From CBDCFV01 sp963664625 (GTDB lineage Bacteria > Chloroflexota > Dehalococcoidia > Lucifugimonadales > UBA3495), in contig OY761541.1 in NCBI GenBank assembly GCA_963664625.1, positions 2,232,001-2,296,000 on the forward strand: a DNA stretch of 64,000 nt. Reading direction: 5' to 3'. This document shows, in pieces, positions 50,033 through 58,039 of the stretch; within the stretch, counting starts at the first letter, position 1; each line of letters opens with the position of its first letter. The notes beneath the pieces are model-generated. The model ran no database searches. It was given only the letters and a program-made list of their open reading frames with translations, and was not told the origin of the DNA. Position numbers and translations under genes: made by a program.

Positions 50033-50239
50033 ATGCCTGACTTCAAGATTGAAATCCGGGAAAACGGCCCCATGCGGGTCTACGGCCCCTTTGAACTGGT
50101 GGACCAGAGCGGCGGAGTTTACACTCAGCCAGAAGGACAGTGGGTTACGCTGTGCCGCTGCGGCGCATCCGACAACAAGCCGTTTTGCGACGGCTCCCAC
50201 CGGACCTGCGAATTCCAGGCCGAGAGCCAAGCCCGCTAA
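50033..50239 (+). CDS. CDGSH iron-sulfur domain protein
   Basis: The 68-residue product carries CRCGASDNKPFCDGSH, the C-x-C-...-C-x3-H ligand set of mitoNEET-type [2Fe-2S] proteins, preceded by the beta strand VTLCRC. ACGGAGG precedes the ATG. No membrane anchor is present, so it is cytoplasmic. Bacterial members act in electron or cluster transfer; the partner is unknown. A hairpin terminator follows. Confidence 0.92.
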   Translation: MPDFKIEIRENGPMRVYGPFELVDQSGGVYTQPEGQWVTLCRCGASDNKPFCDGSHRTCEFQAESQAR

Positions 50240-50266
50240 GCTGCGGCGGATGGGCGACCAATCAGG

Positions 50267-50293
50267 AGGCTCGGCAAACGCCGGGCCTTTTTG
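50267..50293 (+). terminator. Rho-independent terminator after the CDGSH gene
   Basis: GGCTCGGC pairs with GCCGGGCC across an AAAC loop (one G-T wobble), followed by TTTTTG. Confidence 0.75.
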
Positions 50294-50395
50294 ATTGACA
50301 GGTTGCCACCCACAGGCAACCGGGCCGCACCAAGCGTCATTGATGAAGACGCCGGTGCGGTCAGAAGTTTTGTGACTGGCTGCGGCGGCGCGAAA

Positions 50396-51466
50396 TCAAC
50401 GGCCGTGGTGGATGGGCTTGATTGCCCGCACCGACGCCAGCCGCTCCTCGGCCAACCGGTCGGCCATGCGGGCGGTGGACATCTCCCTTTCCTTGGACTC
50501 CCTGGCGATGCGCCCCATGATTTCGTAGATGCGTTCCGTCTTTTCCCTGGCTAGGTCCGGGTTGTAGTCGGCTCCGATTTCTGTTGAAGCGTTGATGATG
50601 CCGCCGGCGTTAATGAGGTAGTCCGGTGCGTAGAGGATGCCCCTCCGGTGCAGTTCCTCCCCGTCCTCCTCGGTCAACAACTGGTTGTTGGCCCCGCCGG
50701 CCACCACCCGGGCCTTTATGCGGGGGATGGTGTCCTTGTTGATGACGCCGCCCAAGGCGCAGGGGGAGAATATGTCGCACTCGACGTCGTAAATCTCGTC
50801 GGGTTTGACCACCTTGAAGCCCATGCCCTCGGCGGTGTCCAAGGCGTCTGCGTTGACGTCGGTGACGATGATTTCCGAGTCCTCTTTCATCAGGTGATGG
50901 GCCGTATGGGTCGATACCTTGCCAAACCCCTGCATGGCGATCTTTTTACCGCGCAGGGAGTCGGTCCCCCAGACCTCCTTGGCGCAGGCTTTCATCCCCA
51001 TGTAAACGCCCAACCCGGTCATGATCGAGGTGTCGCCGCTGCCGCCCAGGTAGGTTGGCAGGCCCACCACGTAGTCCGTCTCCTGGTGAACGTGCTCCAT
51101 GTCGCGCCCGGTGCTGCCCACGTCGGTGGTGGTCAGGTAGCGGCCTCCCAGGGTGTTCAGGAACCTGCCGTAGGCCCTCAGCAGGGCCTCGGTCTTCTGG
51201 GTGCGGGAGTCGGCGATAATAACCGCTTTGCCGCCGCCGAGGGGCAGTTCGGCGGCAGCCGACTTGTAGGTCATGGCTTGGGACAAGCGAAGGGCATCGG
51301 TTACGGCATCCTGTTCCGTGGCGTAGGGCCAGATACGCAGGCCGCCGCAGGACGGCCCCAGGGTTGTGTCGTGGATGGCCACCATGCCCTTGAGACCCGA
51401 ACCCGGGTCGGCAAACATAACCAGTTGTTCGTGGCCGTACCGTGTCATGTGTTCAAAGATTTCCAT
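50396..51466 (-). CDS. Leucine/glutamate/phenylalanine-type amino-acid dehydrogenase
   Basis: The 356-residue NAD-dependent enzyme oxidatively deaminates an amino acid. Visible are GPSCGGLRIWPYATE, the catalytic-lysine segments SQAMTYKSAAAELPLGGGKAVI, the dinucleotide motif MQGFGKVS (GxGxxx), and PDYLINAGGIINAS. The length and the GG-LR pattern match leucine (branched-chain) dehydrogenase more than hexameric glutamate dehydrogenase. A GGAGGTG site precedes the ATG. It stands alone, convergent with the CDGSH gene. Confidence 0.9.
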   Translation of the reverse strand: MEIFEHMTRYGHEQLVMFADPGSGLKGMVAIHDTTLGPSCGGLRIWPYATEQDAVTDALRLSQAMTYKSAAAELPLGGGKAVIIADSRTQKTEALLRAYGRFLNTLGGRYLTTTDVGSTGRDMEHVHQETDYVVGLPTYLGGSGDTSIMTGLGVYMGMKACAKEVWGTDSLRGKKIAMQGFGKVSTHTAHHLMKEDSEIIVTDVNADALDTAEGMGFKVVKPDEIYDVECDIFSPCALGGVINKDTIPRIKARVVAGGANNQLLTEEDGEELHRRGILYAPDYLINAGGIINASTEIGADYNPDLAREKTERIYEIMGRIARESKEREMSTARMADRLAEERLASVRAIKPIHHGR

Positions 51467-51701
51467 TTTCCCACCTCCTCCATTCTCCGGAGCAAGCTCC
51501 GGGAGATTGCGCTACCTACGGGTCCGGGACGGGGCCGGTTTGGTTGCCTTTATCGTTTGGCTGACGAATTTCGTTTCCCTCTAACATTATAGATTATAAG
51601 TATTACGAATTACTACAGTTTAGTAGATAGTCCGGCCTCGTTTAGACGGAGCAGACCTTTGGTGTTAGAATCCTGACCGGCAGGCAAGAGGACCGCCCCC
51701 G

Positions 51702-51745
51702 CTTCCCGTCTTTCCCGCGTAGGCGGGAAACACGCCGGGGGCAGG
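51702..51745. repeat. dRS3-variant repeat (TTTCCC form, copy 12) before the cyclophilin gene
   Basis: It matches 35901-35944 at 43 of 44 positions and contains TTTCCC-N8-GGGAAA at 51711-51730. It ends within about 12 bases of the start codon. Confidence 0.75.
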
Positions 51746-51756
51746 CAGGAGGGATG

Positions 51757-52290
51757 ATGACGCAACAGTACAACCAACCGCCGGAAATGGCCATCGACGT
51801 CAACAAGAGCTACAGCGCAACCATACATACCAATCACGGCGACATGACCCTGGACCTTCACGCATCGGAGGCGCCGAACACGGTAAACAATTTCGTGTTT
51901 CTGGCCAGGGAAGGGTTTTACCAGCATGGGGGTTTCCACAGGGTCATCAAGGACTTCATGATCCAAGGGGGATGTCCAAGGGGCGATGGCACCGGCGGCC
52001 CTGGGTACCGCTTCAATGACGAACCGGTAACCAGGCCTTATGTGAAGGGGACGCTGGCGATGGCCAACGCCGGTCCCAATACCAATGGGAGCCAGTTCTT
52101 CATTGTCCACGGTGAACGGGTTGGCCTGCCGCCCAACTACACCATCTTCGGTCTGCTTTCGTCCGGCGTCGAGGTGCTGGACCGGATAGCCGGCGCCTCG
52201 GTGACCCGGGGACCGGGCGGCGAACAGTCCCGGCCTGCGGAGCCATTGGAGATTCACGGGATAGACATCACCGAAGCCAGTGGCCAGTGA
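51757..52290 (+). CDS. Cyclophilin-type peptidyl-prolyl cis-trans isomerase
   Basis: The 177-residue cyclophilin catalyses proline isomerisation during folding. It shows GDMTLDLHASEAPNTVNNFVFLAREGFY, FHRVIKDFMIQGG (catalytic Arg in FHRV), the short GTLAMANAGPNTNGSQFFI and FGLLSSGVEVLDRI. There is no signal peptide, so it is cytoplasmic. ATG 51757 (or the adjacent 51754) follows GGAGGG supplied near the edge of a dispersed repeat. The last codons fall in a CCAGTGG-type repeat shared with the convergent MFS gene. Confidence 0.93.
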   Translation: MTQQYNQPPEMAIDVNKSYSATIHTNHGDMTLDLHASEAPNTVNNFVFLAREGFYQHGGFHRVIKDFMIQGGCPRGDGTGGPGYRFNDEPVTRPYVKGTLAMANAGPNTNGSQFFIVHGERVGLPPNYTIFGLLSSGVEVLDRIAGASVTRGPGGEQSRPAEPLEIHGIDITEASGQ

Positions 52291-52352
52291 ACAGTGGCTA
52301 GTGGCTAGTGGCTAGTGGTCCATCACTGACCACTGGCCGCCGGTCACTGGTC
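52277..52352. repeat. AGTGGCTAG direct repeats with flanking inverted CCAGTG arms
   Basis: Three direct GTGGCTA units (52294-52317) are flanked by CCAGTGGCCAGTGA on the left and TCACTGACCACTGG on the right. The arms could form a hairpin that ends transcription of both convergent genes. The repeat encodes the last residues of cyclophilin and of the MFS protein. Confidence 0.65.
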
Positions 52353-53716
52353 GCAAGCTGGGGCTTCCGGGCCATCAGGAACAGGAAGCCGCCCAAGTAA
52401 TTGAGTGCCGCCAGTATCAGGAAGGCGTTGGTGTAGGTGCCTTGGACGTCCCGCAGGTAGCCGGCAAAGGGCGACGACATCAGCAGCAGGATGTTCATCG
52501 GCACCGATGAAATACCCAGGATCTTGCCGAAAGAGGCCCGCCCGAAGTACTCGCCCCGAACGGCTATTGTCAATGGGTTCCTGCCGCCGAACCCGATGCC
52601 GAACAGGACCGCAAACAGGTAGAAGGCCGGCAGGCTGTTGGCGAAGGTGAGTACCACCACCGCCGTGGCTTGGATGCTGGTGAAGATGAACAGGGCAATG
52701 CGCTTGGGTATGAGGTCTCCGGTGTAGCCGCCCAGCAACTGGGCGCCCATAGCCACTCCCGTGTAGGCCGCCACCAGCCATGCCGTTGTCTGCAGGGAGA
52801 ACCCCTTGTCCTGCATCAGCAGGCCCAGGTGCGACATGATGGCCAGGATTATCATCGACGTGAAGCCGTGGCCGAAGGAAATCAGCCAGAATGAGGCCGT
52901 CCTGAGCGCCTGCGCCGCGGTGAAGTCGACTTCGGCGGTATCGGCCCGTTCCGTAGGGGCAACCCTCGTGGTTGCCCTCCCCTGGGCGGGCACAAGGCCC
53001 GCCCCTACACTCCCCTGCGGAGGGTCGCCGTCGGGGAGGAGGCCGTAGTCCTGCGGGCGGTTGCGGATGAGCCTGGAGATGGGCACCGCTACGGCAACGG
53101 TAAAGACGCCCAGCAGCATAGCGGTCATTTCCCAGCCCAACCGGTCGTGGTCCGGGCTGACAGCCCAGGCGATGGCTGGCACCAGCAACAGCGCCCCGGC
53201 CCTGCTGCCCATGTTAGACCAAGCGACCGCCACCGCTCTCCGTCGCGTGAACCAGTGGTTCAACAGGGTCATCATGGGCATCCAACTGCCCAACCCCTGC
53301 CCCAGTGACATGACCAAGTAGGCCATGTAAAACATCCACAGGTTCTGGGTCATCCCGAAGAGGACGAACCCCACGCCCGTGATGGTCAGACCGATCAGGA
53401 CCATTCTCCGTGTGCCGACGCGGTCCGCCAAGTAACCCTCGGCCGGCCCCATGATCCCGCCTTCCACGCGGGTCAAGGTCAAGGCCAAGCCCAACTCGGT
53501 GCGGGTCCATCCGAAGTGCCGCTCCAGGGCCACCGCCCATACGGCCATTGCGTGGAATATTGGTACGGTTGCTATAACCATCACGAAGCCGCTGATGGCC
53601 ACCAAGTACCAGCCGTAGAAGATTCCTCCGCGGGTCTTCTTGGCGACCTCCGGAACGACGGCCACGAACATGAGCAGGAAGCCGAACGACAGGAATACGA
53701 GGCCGGTGACGGTCAT
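52298..53716 (-). CDS. MFS transporter (MCT/oxalate-formate antiporter-like) with extra N-terminal helix and repeat-derived loop
   Basis: The 472-residue protein has a 12-helix MFS fold resembling the monocarboxylate porter group (FYGWYLVAISGFVMVIATVPIFH, RVEGGIMGPAEGYLADRVGTRRMV). An added helix, MTVTGLVFLSFGFLLM, precedes it as in the other two MFS proteins. Residues ~232-254 of the central loop (GAGLVPAQGRATTRVAPTE) are encoded by a dispersed palindrome (52955-53020), and the last ~15 residues by the CCAGTGG repeat. Both insertions kept the frame, so the gene is probably intact. Substrate may be an organic acid. Confidence 0.85.
   Translation of the reverse strand: MTVTGLVFLSFGFLLMFVAVVPEVAKKTRGGIFYGWYLVAISGFVMVIATVPIFHAMAVWAVALERHFGWTRTELGLALTLTRVEGGIMGPAEGYLADRVGTRRMVLIGLTITGVGFVLFGMTQNLWMFYMAYLVMSLGQGLGSWMPMMTLLNHWFTRRRAVAVAWSNMGSRAGALLLVPAIAWAVSPDHDRLGWEMTAMLLGVFTVAVAVPISRLIRNRPQDYGLLPDGDPPQGSVGAGLVPAQGRATTRVAPTERADTAEVDFTAAQALRTASFWLISFGHGFTSMIILAIMSHLGLLMQDKGFSLQTTAWLVAAYTGVAMGAQLLGGYTGDLIPKRIALFIFTSIQATAVVVLTFANSLPAFYLFAVLFGIGFGGRNPLTIAVRGEYFGRASFGKILGISSVPMNILLLMSSPFAGYLRDVQGTYTNAFLILAALNYLGGFLFLMARKPQLATSDRRPVVSDGPLATSH
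52955..53020. repeat. Dispersed GTAGGGGC-type palindrome inside an MFS gene
   Basis: GGGGCAACC...GGTTGCCC and GGGCGGGC...GCCCGCCCC arms form two hairpins. Related sequence lies at 29171-29216 and 53747-53825 between genes; here it is translated in frame. Confidence 0.7.
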
Positions 53717-53746
53717 GCCGCCGGTCTCCCTGTCGTCCCTTCGCCT

Positions 53747-53825
53747 AGGGGCAACCGGCGAATGCCTATGCGAGACCTATGTGGTTGCCCTGGGCTGGCC
53801 TTGTGCCAGCCCCTACAAGGGCAGG
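53747..53825. repeat. 46-bp dispersed repeat, copy B, with adjoining palindrome
   Basis: Bases 53747-53792 are the exact reverse complement of 29125-29170. GGGCTGGCCTTGTGCCAGCCC follows as a hairpin. It lies upstream of the MFS gene at 52298-53716. Confidence 0.8.
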
Positions 53826-53965
53826 CCTCGTGCATGGTGAGCTTGTCGAACCATGTCGCAGCACTGATGTTATTCGAGAATTGCATCGTTGCTTATGATA
53901 ACAAAGACTTCACAACATCACGAATATTCAGGTGTAACAAAAATGTTTCGCTTTCGCGGTGAAGG

Positions 53966-54811
53966 TCATTGCTTCTTTGCCCGCTCCAAGTCTACCCACC
54001 AACGGTAGACCGTGTTTCTCGGCAGCCCGAAACTGGAGGAAACCTGGGAAACGGCGTCTTTGGCCGCTGTTCCCAGAGTTCGCAATTCAGCCAGCCGCTC
54101 CCGCGCTGCGGCCAATTGCAAGGTGTCGGGGCTGGTAAGGTCGTGGGGGTCCCGATTGCCCTCGACAACCAGAACGAATTCTCCTCTGGGCGAGGTAAAG
54201 TGGGCTATCGCTTCGCTGACCTTGCCGCGGAACACCTCCTCGTGCAGCTTGGTCAGTTCACGGCATACCGAAATCCGGCGGTCTCCAAGTACCTCGGCTA
54301 TGTCCGCCAGCGTGGCCAGCGCCCGGTGGGGCGCTTCGAATATTACCATCGTGTGAGGCGAGTCAACCTGCTCCCGCAGCCGGGCGAGCCTGTCCCGGCG
54401 TTTCCGGGGCAGGAACCCCAGGAACAGGAAGTCGTTGCCCGGAAGGCCGGACACGGCGACGGCGGTGGTCACCGCCGATACTCCTGGCACCGCTTCCACG
54501 ACGGCCCCTTCTTCCGCCGCCCTGGCTACCAGTTCCGTCCCGGGGTCGCTGACGCCGGGCATTCCCGCGTCGGTCACCAGCGCCACGTCGCCCGACGCTA
54601 GGGCCTCCAGCAGCCGGGGCAGCCGTTCCCGGCAGTTGTTCTCGTTGTAGCTGACCAGGGGCGTCCTGATTCCCAAGTGGTTCAGCAACCGGCGGGTCAC
54701 ACGGGTGTCTTCCGCGGCGATCAGGTCCACCTGCCCCAGGACTCTGGCGGCCCTGGGGGTAAGGTCCTCCAGGTTGCCTATGGGTGTACCTACGACAAAC
54801 AACGTGCCCAT
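53966..54811 (-). CDS. rsmI: 16S rRNA (cytidine1402-2'-O)-methyltransferase RsmI
   Basis: RsmI methylates the ribose of C1402 in the 30S decoding centre. The 281-residue product has the tetrapyrrole-methylase fold: LFVVGTPIGNLEDLTPRA, LIAAEDTRVTRRLL, ALVTDAGMPGVSDPG, VPGVSAVTTAVAVSGL and FLGFLPRK. The C-terminal ~40 residues look like a helix-turn-helix (AKDAVSQVSSSFGLPRNTVY), found in many RsmI proteins. Confidence 0.95.
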   Translation of the reverse strand: MGTLFVVGTPIGNLEDLTPRAARVLGQVDLIAAEDTRVTRRLLNHLGIRTPLVSYNENNCRERLPRLLEALASGDVALVTDAGMPGVSDPGTELVARAAEEGAVVEAVPGVSAVTTAVAVSGLPGNDFLFLGFLPRKRRDRLARLREQVDSPHTMVIFEAPHRALATLADIAEVLGDRRISVCRELTKLHEEVFRGKVSEAIAHFTSPRGEFVLVVEGNRDPHDLTSPDTLQLAAARERLAELRTLGTAAKDAVSQVSSSFGLPRNTVYRWWVDLERAKKQ

Positions 54812-54877
54812 TTGGGCATAGTATAGCTTGAAACGGGAGTGACAGCGGGCTGGGTTGTGGATGATGCCGGAGTGGGC

Positions 54878-55729
54878 CTATTTGGGGTCGGTCAGCTTGG
54901 TGGTCACCATGCAAAGAGCGGGAGACCCTAGCTCGAAGGGGTCCCATTCCCACTCGTGGGAACGTTCCATGTCGCCAAACGCCGAACTGTAGGCTTGGTG
55001 GTTTCCAAAGCCCGCCTGTTCCAGCAGCACTGCCAACTCCCGGTAGGTGTACAACCTGACGGACAGCCTTTTTCTTTCCACTTTGCCGTCGTTGATGAAG
55101 GTCCATTGCGATTCGGCGCGGCTCGTCGTGTGGTCGTACCACCGCTCTTCCAATGCGATGAGGCCTTCCCGAGTCTGCCACCAGTCCTTGTCGCGGGCCT
55201 CCATTTCGGCAACGTAGGTCTCCATGATTGGCGTGTCGAGGAGGAAGCGGCCACCCGGCTTCAATGCCCGGGAGACTGCTTTCAGAAATTCCGCGTTGCC
55301 GTCCTCGTCGAAGTACCCGAAGCTATTCCACACACAAAGGGCAGCGTCGAACTCGGCTTTCCAAGGCAGGCGCCGCATGTCGCATTGCTCCCACGCGACG
55401 GGCAGGGCACCGTCGGAGCCGGTCCGGGGGGCGTAGGAGTCCCACCACAAGCGGTCGGCGGCAGCCTGCTCCGCCATTGCCAGCAGTTGGCGGCTGAAGT
55501 CCACTCCGGTAACGTCATAGCCTCTGGCGGCGAAGTGCACCGCCCAGCGCCCAGCGCCGCAGGGGACATCCAGGACCCTGGCTCCGCGAGCCAACCCCAG
55601 GGCATGTTCCACGAAGAGCGATTCGGGCATGACGTCCGACGACTCGTAGAAGTCTCGAACAAAGTCCAGCGTAGTTCCGGCGAAGAAGTCCTGCCACCAG
55701 TCCGGGTTGCCGGTGAAGAAACTTTGCAT
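54878..55729 (-). CDS. SAM-dependent class I methyltransferase
   Basis: The 283-residue product has motif I (VLDVPCGAGRWAVHFAARGYDVTGVDFS), FDAALCVWNSFGYF (motif II region) and VSRALKPGGRFLLDTP, with a C-terminal beta extension (FINDGKVERKRLSVRLYTYREL) typical of small-molecule methyltransferases. ATG 55729 is chosen; the longer frame would translate a dispersed palindrome (as SFPRRREST), a sign of non-coding sequence. The target is unknown. Confidence 0.85.
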   Translation of the reverse strand: MQSFFTGNPDWWQDFFAGTTLDFVRDFYESSDVMPESLFVEHALGLARGARVLDVPCGAGRWAVHFAARGYDVTGVDFSRQLLAMAEQAAADRLWWDSYAPRTGSDGALPVAWEQCDMRRLPWKAEFDAALCVWNSFGYFDEDGNAEFLKAVSRALKPGGRFLLDTPIMETYVAEMEARDKDWWQTREGLIALEERWYDHTTSRAESQWTFINDGKVERKRLSVRLYTYRELAVLLEQAGFGNHQAYSSAFGDMERSHEWEWDPFELGSPALCMVTTKLTDPK

Positions 55730-55893
55730 CGGTCCGGGTGTAGAGGTCAAAGATGTTGCCTTGGAACGGGGTTGAAGGTATTGAATGCAGGACCAGTAAA
55801 CGGAAGCCAAGGTCAGCCCGGCCCGAAAGTCAGGCGTTCCTGCGGGATTTACAATACGCCAAATGCGGACGGCCATCAAGGATGAGGACGTGG

Positions 55894-55913
55894 ATTCCCG
55901 CCTTCGCGGGAAT
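55894..55913. repeat. dRS3-like palindrome, copy 13
   Basis: ATTCCC-N8-GGGAAT, followed by a flank (GCGACTTTGCACA) like the one after copy 3. Confidence 0.85.
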
Positions 55914-56100
55914 GACGGTGAGTTAGCGCCCGCGACTTTGCACAAGCCCTGTTTACGCTGGAGGTCCGCCTTAGCAGACCGGATGATGGCGTGCTATTAT
56001 GGCGATTCAAGCGGCGTTGCCGGGCATATGCCACCGGTATTACGACAAGTCGCCGCATTATTTCTGTAATCACGCTTGATTCACAGCGCCAGGAGCAATT

Positions 56101-57771
56101 ATGGCCAGTCTTACCGGAGCGCACCTGTTCATTCGTTGCCTCAAGCAGGAAGGCGTTCAGAAGGTATTCACCATCGTAGGGGATACGATCTTACCCTTGG
56201 TCGACGCCGCAGCCGACGAGGGGATCGAGTTCATAGACACCCGTCACGAGGGCGCGGCGATGCACATGGCGGACGGCTACGCCAGGATTACCGGCCAGCC
56301 GGCGGTGGGGATATTTACTGGCGGCCCAGGGTTTGCCAACGCCGTTTCCGGCCTGCCGGCGATCTACACCTCGGAAAGCCCGGTGATATTCGTGGCGGGT
56401 TGCGCCGAGCTTCCCGAAAAAGGGATGTTCACTTTCCAGGAAATCGACCAGACTGCGATGGCCGCTCCGGTTACCAAGGGGTCCTGGCTGGTGCACGACA
56501 CCGCCCGTATCCCGGAGTACGTCGCCACGGCCTTCCGGACTGCCATGTCGGGGCGGCCCGGCCCGGTGCATCTCACACTCCCCATAGACCTGCAGGAAGC
56601 CGTCATATCCGAGGACGACTTGCCCAAGTATATGCCCAGAGAATACAGGAACATGGGACGCGCCCACGGGGACCCGGCCAGCATTGAGGAAGCGGCGGCC
56701 CTGCTGAAGGGAGCGGAGCGGCCGGTGATCATTGCCGGGAACCCCGCCCGCTACTCCGTCGCCGTCGGGCAATTGGAGGCGCTGGCCGAAACTACCGGGG
56801 CTCCGGTGTTCACGGTGGAACAGGCCCGAGGCCTGCTGGATGACGAACACCCTCTTTGCTTCGGTTACGCCGACGGGGCGCTGAATCCAGCCGCCCGCCG
56901 GTTCAGGGAAGCCGACGTGGTGTTGCTGCTGGGAAAGCGGCTGGACCACCGCTACCGCTTCGGCGGGGTCTTTGGCGCCGACGCGAAGATTATCCAAGCC
57001 GACCCGTCGGACGCCGAAATAGGGCGCAACCGCGGCGTATCCGTCAGCCTGCTGGGCGACTTGGGCGCAATTGTAGACCAGCTCACCGACGCCACGAAGC
57101 AGGGAAACAAGCGCGACCTCTCCGACTGGCTGAAGCGACTGGAAACCGACCGCAACGGCTGGCTGGACGATTTGCGGTCCAGGGCCACCGGCGAGGAGCC
57201 GATGCATCCCCTTGACGTGTTTACCAGGATCGAAGGCCTGTTGGACGACGACACCTTCATCGTCATGGACGGCGGGGACTATGTTCAGTGGGGCCGCTCC
57301 TATATAAGTGCGCGCAAGCCGGGGCGGTTTATCCGCTTGGGCCCCCTCAGCCATCTTGGAGCGGCGATTCCCTACGCGATGGCGGCAAAACTGGCCCACC
57401 CGGAAAGCAAGGTTCTGGCGCTGATGGGCGACGGTTCCTTCGGCTTCTATACAATGGAATACGACACCTGCATCCGCCACGACCTGCCTATTACCGTGGT
57501 CATGGGCAACGACTCCACATGGGGGATAGACAAGAACTTCCAACTGGCATACTTCGACCGGGCCGTTGGGACGGACCTGCGCTTCATCCGGTACGACAAG
57601 GTGGTGGAGGCCATTGGCGGTTATTCGGAGTACGTGGAGAAGCCCGACGAAGTGGCCCCGGCGGTGGAGAGGGCTTTCGCCTCGGGCCTGCCGTCCTTGG
57701 TAAACGTTGTGGTCCGGTCCGGAGTCAGCCCGTTGGCTTCCGCCATGATCGCGCGGCGCCAGGGGAGCTGA
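56101..57771 (+). CDS. Thiamine-pyrophosphate enzyme of the acetolactate synthase-like family
   Basis: The 556-residue protein has the three-domain fold of the family: the N-terminal Pyr domain with the catalytic Glu (DTRHEGAAMHMADGYAR), the middle domain (ERPVIIAGNPARYSV, VLLLGKRLDHRYRFGG), and the C-terminal PP domain with the TPP motif GDGSFGFYTMEYDTCIRHDL...GND. Candidates include acetolactate synthase large subunit, oxalyl-CoA decarboxylase and benzoylformate decarboxylase. No small regulatory ilvN is adjacent, so biosynthetic acetolactate synthase is less likely. It lies just ahead of the reductase pair, but a separate promoter intervenes. Confidence 0.85.
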   Translation: MASLTGAHLFIRCLKQEGVQKVFTIVGDTILPLVDAAADEGIEFIDTRHEGAAMHMADGYARITGQPAVGIFTGGPGFANAVSGLPAIYTSESPVIFVAGCAELPEKGMFTFQEIDQTAMAAPVTKGSWLVHDTARIPEYVATAFRTAMSGRPGPVHLTLPIDLQEAVISEDDLPKYMPREYRNMGRAHGDPASIEEAAALLKGAERPVIIAGNPARYSVAVGQLEALAETTGAPVFTVEQARGLLDDEHPLCFGYADGALNPAARRFREADVVLLLGKRLDHRYRFGGVFGADAKIIQADPSDAEIGRNRGVSVSLLGDLGAIVDQLTDATKQGNKRDLSDWLKRLETDRNGWLDDLRSRATGEEPMHPLDVFTRIEGLLDDDTFIVMDGGDYVQWGRSYISARKPGRFIRLGPLSHLGAAIPYAMAAKLAHPESKVLALMGDGSFGFYTMEYDTCIRHDLPITVVMGNDSTWGIDKNFQLAYFDRAVGTDLRFIRYDKVVEAIGGYSEYVEKPDEVAPAVERAFASGLPSLVNVVVRSGVSPLASAMIARRQGS

Positions 57772-57955
57772 CGGGGTGCGCGACCTTCGGACCGGGCGGG
57801 ACCTTCATTCCAGGGGTCAGGCATTGGGGCCCGGGGCCACGGGCTGCGTTTATCCGTTTGTTGGAAGAATCCGTAGCCATGCGACGTATTTCGTAATCAT
57901 CCACCTTTGGGCAGGGATTTTTTCCAGCGAATATGAAAAGTCAGGTGTCATTCTA

Positions 57956-57984
57956 TTGACAAATGGTGACGCGGCGTTTAATGT
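57956..57984 (+). promoter_or_regulatory. Promoter of the first QueG/RdhA-like gene
   Basis: TTGACA (57956-57961) and TAATGT (57979-57984) with a 17-bp spacer, 55 bp before the start codon. Confidence 0.65.
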
Positions 57985-58039
57985 ATGCGCCAAGACTGTG
58001 TAGTCCAGCCAGACGTATGTTATTTGGGAGGAGTTAGTT

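Noticed and set aside
56191..57543. A 450-codon minus-strand frame over the TPP enzyme gene
   Set aside because: It is an antisense shadow; the plus strand carries all TPP-enzyme motifs.
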